Assembly: GCA_937920555.1 (NCBI GenBank)
Contig: CAKZTM010000111.1
Location: 1-35,712, forward strand
Reading direction: 5' to 3'
DNA from: an uncultured Paracoccaceae bacterium
GTDB taxonomy: Bacteria > Pseudomonadota > Alphaproteobacteria > Rhodobacterales > Rhodobacteraceae
DNA: 35,712 nt
Of the stretch, positions 7,633 to 16,900 are shown piece after piece. Position 1 is the stretch's first letter. Every line of letters begins with the position of its first letter. The notes beneath the pieces are model-generated. The model was not told the DNA's origin. It did no database searches and saw nothing but the letters and a program-made list of their open reading frames with translations. Made by a program: the position numbers and the translations under genes.

Positions 7633-8898
7633 TTGCTTATCGCAGGGGCGGTCGCCCTTGTGGTCTCGCTACTTGCGGTCGTCGCTGGCGGCGGTTTGAG
7701 AGATGCCGCACTGGTGCCATGGGCTTTGCTTGTGGTCGTGGCTGTGCTTGATCTGGTGTTGTCTTGGTCGCGCCGCAAAGACGTGTCCCTCACGGTGCCC
7801 CCTGAGATGTTTGTGGGTGAGACGGAGACGCTTGCGCTCCACGTAACCCCCACACCGGCCGAGTTGCGCGCGCAGATTAACTGGCCTGCGGGACTTGATG
7901 GCCCCCAAGACATCGGCATCCCCGCGGACGGGACCGCTCAAATCCCCTGCCGCGCGGTGAGGCGCGGCAGTTGGGACATCGACAAACTGTATTTGATCTG
8001 GCCATCAAGGCTCAGGCTCTTTGAATTCATCCCAACATTGCAGCTCGATCAAACTCTGAAAGTTGTCCCCAATATCCGCTTGGTGCAGTCAGGCCAGATC
8101 ACCTCGATGGTGACTTCCTCACTTTACGGCGTCAAAGAAAACCGGGCGGTGGGGGAGGGGTCCGAATTCCACCAGTTGCGTGACTTTGTGCCGGGTATGG
8201 ACGTCAAATCGATCGACTGGAAACGCTCTGCGCGCCACCACCACCTTGTTGGTCGCGAGCTGCGGGCCGAGCGCAATCACCACGTGATTGTGGCGCTGGA
8301 CAACGGCTATTTGATGCGTGAGGAAATTGCCGGTCTGCCCAAGATCGACCATGCGGTCACAGCCGCACTTGCAACCGCTTGGGCGGCGACACTTGGCGGC
8401 GATCTTATCGGCTTTTTTGCCTATGATGCCCGTCCGTCCATTTTTGTAGCACCTGAGCCGGGGCGAACAGCCTTTGCGCATTTGCGCAGCCGCACCGCTG
8501 ATCTGGATTATGTGAGCGTGGAGACCAACCACACATTGGCCATGACCGAGCTGAATGCCCGCACCCCAAAGCGCAGCTTAATCATTATCTTCTCGGATTT
8601 TGTCGATACAACCACGGCAGAATTGCTGATCGAGAATATCTCGATCTTGTCCAAACGCCATGTGGTGATCTTTGTGACCTTGCGCGACCCGGCCTTCGAA
8701 GGCATGGCTGAAACCCCGCCGCGTGACATGGACGGGGTGGCTGAATTGGTCAGCGCGGGTCAAAGCCTGACCGAACGGCGTTTGGTTTTGGAACGCTTGG
8801 CCGCTCTGGGCGTGACGATCATCGACACAAAACCGGGTGCAGTGACCGCCCAGCTCATTTCCACATATCTCGACATGAAAGCGCGGGAGGTCATTTGA
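7633..8898 (+). CDS. DUF58 domain protein, probable MoxR partner
   Basis: This protein of about 421 residues has two N-terminal membrane segments (about 2-18 and 22-40), a beta-rich middle and a cytosolic DUF58 domain with the family block SEFHQLRDFVPGMDVKSIDW and the basic HH stretch after it. A von Willebrand-A-like fold follows (HVIVALDNG ... RSLIIIFSDFVD). Its function is unknown beyond association with MoxR. The start is unusual. No ATG or GTG exists near the N-terminus; TTG at 7633 is the first standard codon. The frame runs up through a CTG at 7612 that overlaps the moxR stop (CTGATA) and would give the more family-like beginning IRPSPKLL. The TGA overlaps the next ATG (TGATG). Confidence 0.88.
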   Translation: MLIAGAVALVVSLLAVVAGGGLRDAALVPWALLVVVAVLDLVLSWSRRKDVSLTVPPEMFVGETETLALHVTPTPAELRAQINWPAGLDGPQDIGIPADGTAQIPCRAVRRGSWDIDKLYLIWPSRLRLFEFIPTLQLDQTLKVVPNIRLVQSGQITSMVTSSLYGVKENRAVGEGSEFHQLRDFVPGMDVKSIDWKRSARHHHLVGRELRAERNHHVIVALDNGYLMREEIAGLPKIDHAVTAALATAWAATLGGDLIGFFAYDARPSIFVAPEPGRTAFAHLRSRTADLDYVSVETNHTLAMTELNARTPKRSLIIIFSDFVDTTTAELLIENISILSKRHVVIFVTLRDPAFEGMAETPPRDMDGVAELVSAGQSLTERRLVLERLAALGVTIIDTKPGAVTAQLISTYLDMKAREVI

Positions 8899-9899
8899 TG
8901 GACACCAATCTTGATCTTATCAGGTCCGCCCGTTTTCGTGCCGAACGCGAGGCTGATTGGCGCCGTCTAGAGGCGCTCGTGACGCAGGCCGAAACGCGAG
9001 GGCTTGCTCAGATGAGCTTCAAGGAGGCCCGCGATCTGGCCGGTCTCTATCGCCGTGCCACAACCGCATTATCCATCGCCCGTGAAATCTCGCTGGACCG
9101 CGCTTTGCTGCGCTATTTAGAGGCGTTGACCGCCCGTGCCTATCTCAGCGTTTATGCCCCCCAAGAACGGGTTGGCGGCCTGTTGCGCCGGTTTTTGACC
9201 GCTAGTGGCCCGCAAGCCATGCGCCGTTCGTGGCATTTTATCCTTATCGGGTTTTTGTGCATGGGGCTCGGCAGTTTGGCTGGGTATCTGCTGTATTTCG
9301 AGAACACGGATTGGTACCATGTTTTTATGCCGCCGAGTTTGGCTGGCGGGCGTGGCCCGGACAGTTCCGCCGAGCAACTCTTGCGTTCCATTTACGATAG
9401 TGATCCCAGTTCCAGCGGCCTTGCCGCTTTCGCCACGTTTTTGTTTTCGCACAACACCCGCATCGCAATATTCGTCTTTGGTCTGGGCGCGTTTTTGTGT
9501 TTTCCAGCCATTTTGCTGACCTTCTATAACGGCCTCACGCTGGGTGCCTTTTTCGCGCTTCATGTGGATCGCGGGATCGCGTGGGATCTTGCGGGCTGGC
9601 TGTCAATCCACGGTGTCACCGAGCTTTCAGCCATCTGCATCGCCTGCGGTGGTGGCGTGCAACTGGGCGCTGCTGTCTTGTTTCCCGGCCAAAATTCCCG
9701 TTCCGAGGCCTTGCGGCTCGCGGGCGCTGACGCGGTGAAACTGGCGATAATTGCCGCGATCATGCTGGTGGCCGCCGCCCTTCTCGAAGGCTTCGCCCGC
9801 CAACTGGTGCAAGACCCGGTTACACGGCTGATCACCGGTTGGGGCATCGGGGCCATGTGGCTTGCATGGTTCGTGTTTGCGGGCAGGGCGCGCTCATGA
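8898..9899 (+). CDS. SpoIIM-like (stage II sporulation protein M family) membrane protein
   Basis: This protein of about 333 residues has a cytosolic N-terminal region (FRAEREADWRRLEALV and following) and then several membrane segments holding the SpoIIM-family pattern: LTFYNGLTLGAFFALH, WLSIHGVTELSAI and a Gly-rich loop. Outside spore formers the family has no sporulation role and is usually found, as here, with RDD, DUF58 and MoxR genes. ATG 8898 is chosen over an upstream TTG because GGGAGG (8885-8890) lies seven bases before it. Its stop overlaps the RDD start by four bases (ATGA). Confidence 0.85.
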   Translation: MDTNLDLIRSARFRAEREADWRRLEALVTQAETRGLAQMSFKEARDLAGLYRRATTALSIAREISLDRALLRYLEALTARAYLSVYAPQERVGGLLRRFLTASGPQAMRRSWHFILIGFLCMGLGSLAGYLLYFENTDWYHVFMPPSLAGGRGPDSSAEQLLRSIYDSDPSSSGLAAFATFLFSHNTRIAIFVFGLGAFLCFPAILLTFYNGLTLGAFFALHVDRGIAWDLAGWLSIHGVTELSAICIACGGGVQLGAAVLFPGQNSRSEALRLAGADAVKLAIIAAIMLVAAALLEGFARQLVQDPVTRLITGWGIGAMWLAWFVFAGRARS

Positions 9900-10804
9900 G
9901 GTTCTGGCGCAAAGCCGCGAAAAGCGCGCATCCGGGCTATGATCAAGTGCTGCCGCCCGAAGGCGTACCGCTGTTGTTTCAGATCGCAGGCCCCGGTGTG
10001 CGGCTTGCGGCTCAAGTCACCGATATTCTTATCACGCTTGTGGCGGCTGTCGCGTTCTTGATCCTGATCTATACGCTGGGTCTGGCCAGTCCACACAATC
10101 TTACGGCCATAGGCTCCATGCTCTTTTTCATAATCAGGATACCCTATTATGTGCTGACCGAGTTGTTGTGGAACGGGCAGACGCTGGGCAAACGGCTGCT
10201 AAAGCTGAAAGTCATTTCCGCCGGTGGTGGCTCCTTGACCGCTCAGTCTTTGGTGGTGCGAAATCTTATGAAAGAGGCAGAGATCTTTTTGCCCGGCACT
10301 TTGCTTATCGCACTTGATCAAGCCTCGATGACCATGTCGCTGATCTCATTGGCGTGGATCATTGCGGTTCTGGCGGTGCCTTTGATGAACCGCCGTCGCC
10401 AGCGCTTGGGCGATCTGATCGCCGGAACCTTTGTGATCCATCTGCCCGAACCCATTCTTTTGAGTGATCTGGCGCAGACACCGCAAACAGGTTCGGTGAA
10501 GGCGGAAAATTTCACGTTCCTGACCCATCAACTTGACCACTACGGAGCCTTCGAGCTGCAAACCTTGGAGGATTTGCTACGCGCTGGCGACCGCCCACTG
10601 ACTGCGCCTTTGGCGATAAAGCGAAAGCAAACACTGGCCGCCGTGGTCGAACAGATCCGGCGCAAAATTGACTTTGCGGATGCGGTAGAGGAGGCTGACC
10701 ACAACGCGTTCTTGACCGCCTTTTACAATGCTCAGCGTGCCTATTTGGAGCAACGGCAGATATTTGGCGAAAAACGCGCCGACAAGACGCATGCTGACCC
10801 ATAA
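9896..10804 (+). CDS. RDD-family membrane protein
   Basis: This 302-residue protein has the RDD pattern: Arg and Asp in GVRLAAQVTDIL, then TLGKRLLKLKVI and RRRQRLGDLIAGTFV around three or four membrane segments. A soluble C-terminal tail of about 110 residues (AFELQTLEDLLRAGDRPL and following) is longer than in minimal RDD proteins. RDD proteins are poorly understood; some are linked to ion transport. ATG 9896 overlaps the SpoIIM stop. A longer in-frame start at 9839 lies inside the SpoIIM gene and is unlikely. This is the last gene of the overlapping operon, and a 114-bp gap with its own promoter follows. Confidence 0.85.
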   Translation: MRFWRKAAKSAHPGYDQVLPPEGVPLLFQIAGPGVRLAAQVTDILITLVAAVAFLILIYTLGLASPHNLTAIGSMLFFIIRIPYYVLTELLWNGQTLGKRLLKLKVISAGGGSLTAQSLVVRNLMKEAEIFLPGTLLIALDQASMTMSLISLAWIIAVLAVPLMNRRRQRLGDLIAGTFVIHLPEPILLSDLAQTPQTGSVKAENFTFLTHQLDHYGAFELQTLEDLLRAGDRPLTAPLAIKRKQTLAAVVEQIRRKIDFADAVEEADHNAFLTAFYNAQRAYLEQRQIFGEKRADKTHADP

Positions 10805-10861
10805 ACCACAGCTTAGTGAATAACTCACATAAAATGCTTGGTAAATTAATTTGCCACTTTA

Positions 10862-10893
10862 TTGTCTAAAACACCAAGCAAAGTTTTTATAAT
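10862..10893 (+). promoter_or_regulatory. Candidate promoter for the 10919 gene
   Basis: A perfect TATAAT hexamer lies at 10888-10893, about 25 bp before the ATG at 10919. The best -35 candidate is TTGTCT (10862-10867), but the 20-bp spacer is longer than ideal. The surrounding 110 bp are clearly more AT-rich than the genes on either side, which supports a promoter. Confidence 0.45.
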
Positions 10894-10918
10894 GTAAATA
10901 CTTGAGGAAACTATATTC

Positions 10919-11704
10919 ATGACTGATGCAACCGCTGTGAGCCCCCACCAACCATTGGGTGTGGGATCAATCGTCTCAGAGAGCTTTTCGATCCTGTTTC
11001 GCAATCTGATCCCGGTCGCCATAACCAGTGTTGTACCTATTCTTTTGGGCCTGATCGTATCTGGACTTATTATTGGTTTCCCAGCGGCACTGGGGGCGTC
11101 TGAACCAGAGTTCTTTGGTCCAAATTCTGTGTTGTTGTATATTCTTACAGTAGTTTTTCAGCTTGTGTTTTACGCCATCGTGGTCGCGTCGCTGGTACAG
11201 CTGGCATATGACGCAAAACTGGGGCGACCTTTCCGGTATGGGGATTATGCCAAAGCGGCGATTGCGACGATTGTACCCAATGTGGTCATCATGGTGTTGG
11301 TGACTATTCTAGTCGGTCTGGCGGCCATTGCATTTGTGATACCGGGCCTGTGGGTCTATGCGGTTTATTCTATTGTGATCCCGGCTTTGGTGATTGAGCG
11401 TGTGGGATTTGGCGCCATGGGCCGCAGCCAAGCCTTGACCAAAGGCTACCGCTGGCCGGTTTTCGGGACCATTTTTCTGATTGGCATTTGTGCGGCTATT
11501 TTGAATATGGCGGCGGTGTTTGTGGCAGGGCTTTTGTCGGGAACACTCGGCAGCAGTGTCATTCTCGTTGCAGCTGTTATCCAGGCAATCTTTTTCTCGG
11601 TCGCCTATGGATTGTCGAGTATCGCGGTTGCGTTGATTTACGCCCGACTTCGCGACATCAAAGAAGGTGTTAGCGTCGACACTTTGGTCACCGTCTTCGA
11701 GTAA
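10919..11704 (+). CDS. Multi-pass membrane protein, YciC / GDPD-membrane-domain-like
   Basis: This 261-residue protein is almost wholly hydrophobic, with about six membrane segments. It starts with the pattern PLGVGSIVSESFSILFRN and ends with ALIYARLRDIKEGVSVDTL, both of which recall the large group of uncharacterised membrane proteins annotated as YciC-like or as the membrane domain of glycerophosphodiester phosphodiesterase. No enzymatic domain is attached. AGGA (10905-10908) lies ten bases before the ATG. The gene follows the RDD operon in the same direction but has its own TATAAT box, so it may be expressed separately. Function unknown. Confidence 0.75.
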   Translation: MTDATAVSPHQPLGVGSIVSESFSILFRNLIPVAITSVVPILLGLIVSGLIIGFPAALGASEPEFFGPNSVLLYILTVVFQLVFYAIVVASLVQLAYDAKLGRPFRYGDYAKAAIATIVPNVVIMVLVTILVGLAAIAFVIPGLWVYAVYSIVIPALVIERVGFGAMGRSQALTKGYRWPVFGTIFLIGICAAILNMAAVFVAGLLSGTLGSSVILVAAVIQAIFFSVAYGLSSIAVALIYARLRDIKEGVSVDTLVTVFE

Positions 11705-11890
11705 TCCTCTCAGCGATTGCTGATTTATCTGTCGCCACATGGAAAGTGCGATTTGGACGAGGTCGTCATCGCGGCCCGTCCATAATGCCTATTTTGCTGG
11801 CAGACATGTCCAAAAGGATAAGGTGATAATCGTCACATCCTTCCCGTAATAAGCAGGACTAGCATCCCTCCACAGATTAACGAATTTTGT

Positions 11891-11897
11891 GGAAGGG
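11891..11897 (+). promoter_or_regulatory. Ribosome binding site that decides the peroxidase start
   Basis: GGAAGGG ends two bases before an ATG at 11900, which is too close, and eight bases before the in-frame ATG at 11906, which is ideal. The start at 11906 is therefore preferred. Confidence 0.6.
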
Positions 11898-11905
11898 ATA
11901 TGATT

Positions 11906-13330
11906 ATGGCTCCGTCAGCAGGACATGGGAAAACTCAGTTGCAGGGTCAACATGACTTTTGCAAGAGAGACCACCACCACCATAACGGTGACCGGTTTGG
12001 TCGTCTGTTTGAAGATCTGCCCGCGCTCTTTACCGACCCGCGCGTGTTGGAGGAATTGGGAAAATCGGGCGGGGTTATGGATGGCGGTGCCAATCCGGCA
12101 GAAACCCAAACCGTGGCTGTGGGTCATGTCTTTTTTGGGCAGTTTGTCGATCACGACGTAACCCTTGATGTGGCATCCAGCTTTGACCGGGTGAACCAGC
12201 CCGATGCGATCAGCAATACCCGCACCCCGACGTTGGATCTGGACTGCATCTACGGGTCTGGCCCAGAGGCGAGCCCGCATCTTTACCATTCGGACGGTAC
12301 ATTCAAAGGTGTTAAGCTGATTACCGGGGTGGAGGTGGGCTCGGGCGCGTTCACCAATGATGATTTGCCGCGCGCAGGCACGGTCGCGCTGATTGGCGAT
12401 CCGCGAAATGATGAAAACCGGATGATAAGCCAGATACAGCTCAACATGCTGCGGTTTCACAATAAGATGTGCGATACGCTGTCGGATAAATATTCTGGGG
12501 GAGAATTATTCGAACACGCGCGTGAAACGGTGATGTGGCATTACCAGTGGTGCGTCGTACATGATTTTCTGACCAAAATCTGCGGCGAGGGCGTGATCAG
12601 CCGCGTGCTGTCGGAAGGACGCAAATGCTACCGTCCGAAGGAGGCGTTTATCCCGGTGGAGTTTTCCGTAGCCGCTTATCGGTTCGGTCATTCGATGGTG
12701 CCAATGAAGGTGCAGGCACAAAAGAATAGGCCGCGGTTTGAGTTGTTCGGAACAAAATTCGGCAAGGGTTTCTCCCCGATTACAGACGCGGATGCGGTCG
12801 TGGACATCCATGAGCTGTTTAACACCTATGAGAACCGCGCTGTGCAAACTGCGGTGCAGTTGAACGGGCAAATGGCTGCGGATCTACTCAAACTTCCGAC
12901 CAATGTTGTCGGTGCGGGCGAGGCCTCGCTTGCAACCCGCAATCTCATTCGCGGTCAAAGCTTCCTGCTTCCATCAGGTGAAAGCGTTGCTCAGGCGCTC
13001 GGCCGGGATCAGGCTGAGATTGATCAGGTTAAGGCTGCGATACAAGCTGTAGCGCCGGATCTCAAAGGGGGTACACCTTTGTGGTTCTACTTGCTCAAAG
13101 AGGCTGAAGTGATTGGTCGCGAAGCTGCTGATGGCACGTTCGAGCCGGGCGAGGGGCTTGGACCGGCTGGTGCGCAGATCGTCGCGGAAGTGGTGATAGG
13201 CCTGATTGAGCTTGATCCGCGTTCTTGGTTGGGATCGAACCGGAACTGGCGTCCGATGACGGCCAGCGATGGTGGCACCGATTACGAATTGTCTACTGTC
13301 GGCAATATGCTGGTTTTTCACGCCAGCTAA
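11906..13330 (+). CDS. Bacterial animal-type haem peroxidase
   Basis: This 474-residue protein belongs to the peroxidase-cyclooxygenase (animal haem peroxidase) superfamily. The distal haem box GQFVDHDVTLD (His83, Asp84) and the proximal box EFSVAAYRFGHSMVP (Arg259, His262) are intact, and the helix NRMISQIQLNMLRFHNK matches the family. It should oxidise halides or organic substrates with hydrogen peroxide. No signal peptide is visible. The N-terminus carries a His-rich stretch (RDHHHHNGDRFG) of unknown purpose. The gene has a strong ribosome site and is followed 22 bp later by an intrinsic terminator, so it looks monocistronic. The natural substrate cannot be told from the sequence. Confidence 0.92.
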   Translation: MAPSAGHGKTQLQGQHDFCKRDHHHHNGDRFGRLFEDLPALFTDPRVLEELGKSGGVMDGGANPAETQTVAVGHVFFGQFVDHDVTLDVASSFDRVNQPDAISNTRTPTLDLDCIYGSGPEASPHLYHSDGTFKGVKLITGVEVGSGAFTNDDLPRAGTVALIGDPRNDENRMISQIQLNMLRFHNKMCDTLSDKYSGGELFEHARETVMWHYQWCVVHDFLTKICGEGVISRVLSEGRKCYRPKEAFIPVEFSVAAYRFGHSMVPMKVQAQKNRPRFELFGTKFGKGFSPITDADAVVDIHELFNTYENRAVQTAVQLNGQMAADLLKLPTNVVGAGEASLATRNLIRGQSFLLPSGESVAQALGRDQAEIDQVKAAIQAVAPDLKGGTPLWFYLLKEAEVIGREAADGTFEPGEGLGPAGAQIVAEVVIGLIELDPRSWLGSNRNWRPMTASDGGTDYELSTVGNMLVFHAS

Positions 13331-13352
13331 TGCCCTGAAAAAATCGACAATG

Positions 13353-13386
13353 ACCCGGCACAATATGTGCCGGGTTGCTTGTTTTG
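13353..13386 (+). terminator. Rho-independent terminator of the peroxidase gene
   Basis: ACCCGGCACA (13353-13362) pairs perfectly with TGTGCCGGGT (13366-13375) across the 3-nt loop ATA, followed by the T-rich TGCTTGTTTT. It begins 22 bp after the peroxidase stop. Confidence 0.85.
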
Positions 13387-13510
13387 TGCCGTTGATAGGC
13401 ATCCGGCGCGGGGCATTTACGACATTTTCATACTGCTCTCATAGCCTCTGTCATCTTATGGCCCAGTTTAATATCTATTGGTGCCACGGATCGTTTAACA
13501 GGTGGCACGA

Positions 13511-13684
13511 ATGCTTCATGGGAATGCAACGCCGCAATTGCCGGCAAATGATGTAATAGCCTCGCGTATTGCGCAGCTTTCAGCAGAATATATCGAAGCA
13601 GACAGGGATCGGCGCAGTGCGATCAGCGCGGAATTGCGGGCTTTGGTCGACGGAACGGTCACCCCGCTGCATCGTCGGTTTTAA
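13511..13684 (+). CDS. Possible small protein of 57 residues
   Basis: ATG 13511 is preceded by AGGTGG (13500-13505) with a five-base spacer; a GTG at 13502 in the same frame overlaps that site. The product is hydrophilic, with a helical, charged middle (IAQLSAEYIEADRDRRSAIS) ending in HRRF. No family is recognised. The amino-acid mix is protein-like and the ribosome site is good, but conservation cannot be checked, so it remains tentative. Confidence 0.4.
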   Translation: MLHGNATPQLPANDVIASRIAQLSAEYIEADRDRRSAISAELRALVDGTVTPLHRRF

Positions 13685-13999
13685 TCGCAAGTCGCCGTGT
13701 GGCGTACCGGTCCATCCCAAATCAGGAAAGTTGCAGGAAGCGCCGCGAGGTTTCGCAGATTGCCTTAGAGCTTTCATGTTGTGACCTTCTCGACACCGTG
13801 CCGAAGTTGCGCTCCTCATCGCTATTTGCGCTTTGCAACCGTTTGATCTTGTATCTTCGGCCATCCTGCGTCGGACCCATACGCTCAGAGCATCGCCCAT
13901 TTATTCTGAATCACATGGGGTGATACCTACCGCAACGACATCAAGTGGCATGACTGGGTGGCGTCCTAAAAGGGCCTTGCAGGTTTTTAAGACGCGGCT
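13685..13999. other. Gap without a convincing gene
   Basis: No frame here has both a plausible start and recognisable protein. Short frames on both strands look random and could be remnants. The only structure noted is a hairpin at 13961-13995, just past the stop of the RTX gene. Confidence 0.5.
13961..13995 (-). terminator. Hairpin after the RTX gene, possible terminator
   Basis: GCGTCCTAAAA (13961-13971) and TTTTAAGACGC (13985-13995) form an inverted repeat with one mismatch, starting five bases beyond the TAG of the minus-strand RTX gene. There is no clear T-run after the stem, so termination is only likely, not certain. Confidence 0.4.
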
Positions 14000-16900
14000 C
14001 TAGCGGATTTCTATCTGTTTTGATTTTGACCAATGATCCAACGGGTGTCTCAGTTTCGAAAGTGGTCGAACCATGTCACCATAAGCCTCAGTGATAGCTA
14101 CCCAGCATCCGATATTTTTCCGGAATTGTGGAAATTCCTGCAAAAACTCTTGGCGTGTTGCGCTTTCAAACATCTCCAACGCTGTTGGTCCGGGATAGAA
14201 ACTCTCGGCCGCGGTATTTTCTGCGAAGATAATCTGATGAGCATCGAACATCAGATGAATATACGTGACGGCGCGCTTGCCGTGGGCAATGCGCACCCCG
14301 TTTGATCCGGTTAGATGAATGGCACGCACCAGGTGATCCGGCCTTTGCAACAGGGCGTGTTGGCGCGAGACGAAAAGGTTGCGTTCGGCACCTAGAAAAC
14401 CCCGGGGGATAAGAACCGGTCGCAACGTTTCATTGGCCGCCAGGTCATTGGAGCCTATGTGCCGCATACCAATCCAGCGAATGGGCTGCGGGCCGTTATC
14501 CATGGTGTTAACCAAATCGCCGACACGCAAGTCGTCGATCAGGATATCACCGCGGGGGGTGCGAATGGCGGTACCAGAGGTAAAGCAGACCACCCCGGTA
14601 TTTTCTTGTGTAAAGCTTGTATTGTCCGCCGAGGCACCGGTGAAACTCAGCGCATCGCCTACTCCGAATTCCGAATTGTCTGTATAGTCGACCAAACGGC
14701 CTTTCGTATCGGTCGTGTTGGATTGATTAAGGGTGTTGTCATCGCTCAAATCTGCGTAGAGCTCGGCGAGATTGTCATAAAATCCGGAAAGATCAATGAA
14801 ATCGTTATTGCCGCTATCGCCGTCTGAAATCGTACCGGTATTGCCGGTGTTGAAATCCGTGATCGTGTCATGACCGTCGCCAGCCGCGTAAGTGAAGATG
14901 TCGTTGCCTGCGCCGCCGCTGATCGCGTCGTCGCCAGTACCCCCTTCTATCGTGTCACCGCCACTCCCTCCGCTGATTGTATCATCACCACCATCAGCGA
15001 ATATGTTCATGCCCAAGCTGTCGGCCGACCCATCTAGGCTGTCATCAAATGCGGTCAAAAAGATGTTCTCAATTTGTGAGAAGGTCAGCGTGTCAGAGCC
15101 ATCGGTAACGGAGCCTGCTTCATCGCCGGTGTAGCTAACAGTGACTGATCCGCTGCTGCCTGACAGATCGATGGTGTCACTATCGATCCCACCTTCACCA
15201 CCAACAACCGAAGCGCTTCCCATGCCGAAAATGGCTTCAAAACTGTCGGCGTCGTTTCCACCGAAAAGTGTTTCATTATCCCCTATATTAAACCGGTCGT
15301 TACCGGCCTCCCCGTAGGCCACATTGCTCCCGGAGCCTGACTGGAAATAGTCATCGCCGGCACCACCATACATGGTGTCGTTTCCTGAGTTGGAAATGAG
15401 ACTGTCGTTACCGTCGCCGCCTTCAAGCCAATCGCTTGAGCTGCCGCCCAGTATTAAATCGTCGCCGGTACCCCCCAGTAGAGAGTCGTTGCCCCATCCG
15501 CCTCTTATGGTGTCGTTTCCATCCCCTCCATCGACGGTTATAGCAACCAAACCGCTCGAGCCGGTAAGGATGTCGTCAAAATCTGTCAGCGTGAATTGCT
15601 CGATTTGGGAAAATGTCGCGGTGTCGCCCGCTTGGGTAAATGTGCCAGCTTCCGATCCCGAAAACGCAACAGTAACACCATCGGACAAAGAAGAGGCGTC
15701 AATCGTATCACTATCGTTGCCATCTTCGCCTCCGATGATTGTATCATCGCCGAAGCTGTCCTCTAGGATGAATGTGTCGGCATCATCTCCGCCATCCATA
15801 CTGTCGTCGCCAGTACCGCCCGACAGTCGGTCGTTGTCCGCACCACCGATCAGTGTATCATTGCCAGCGTTACCCTCTAAGGTATCGTTGCCTTCCGATG
15901 CCACGATGCTGTCGTCGCCCGCGCCACCGACAAGGCTGTCATCGCCTGCGGAGTTCATCAAAGTGTCGTTGCCGTCACCGCCCAACAACGTATCCTGACC
16001 CAAACCTGTAGTCAGCAGGTCATTGCCGTCGCCGCCGGAGACCAGATCATCGCCATCGCCACCAGTAAGCGTGTCGTCTCCACCGCCGCCGGTCAGGACG
16101 TCGTCGCCGTCGCCACCATCAATACTGTCCGAGCCGTCCTCACCTAAGATCGTGTCACCGCCTGCGCCACCAACAACCGTATCGTCGCCGGTTCCGGCGC
16201 TTACGTTCATGCCCGATGTATCGGATGAGCCTGTTACGCTGTCATTGTGATCCGAAAGGATGAAACTTTCGACTTCCGAAAAGGTCAGCGTATCTGTGCC
16301 ATCAGTTGTCGTGCCGGTCTCGCTGCCAGTATGGGTGACTGTGACCGCACCTGTCAGGGATGAGAAATCAACTGTATCGCTGTCGGTGCCGCCCTCACCG
16401 CCCACGATTGTGTCACTGCCGGAGCCGTTCTCGATAACAAATGTATCGGCGTCATTGCCACCGACAAGGCTGTCATTGTCCGACAGAAGGATGGTAGGCT
16501 CGACGGTGGTAAAAATCTGACTGACATCAAAAGTGTCGCTAGAATAAATTTGAAATTCTTGGCTATTGCCGTTGGTGTACGTAATTGTAACGGTCTCATA
16601 CCCGCTGCCAGAAGTGGTAGTCAGGCTTGAATACATCTCTTGGAGTACAATTTTATCTGTGCCCATGTCGAAGTCGCCGACAATGAGGGTGCCGGTTTGC
16701 TCAGTCGTCTCGACACGGATGTAGTCGGCGACACCATCGCCATCACCCGCACCAGGGGAGTCGCTTAAACGAATTGTCGCGCTGGATCCGTTCTCAGCGG
16801 TCCAACTGAAATAGTTTTGATCGGCCGTTCCGGTTAAATTCGCCGAATTATTGGCTGTGGTCCAACTCACCGGCCCGCCATAGGTAGAGCCGCTTAGGAT

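Noticed and set aside
15372-16250. Plus-strand frames rich in Ser and Pro
   Set aside because: They mirror the RTX repeats on the opposite strand; the periodic composition explains them.
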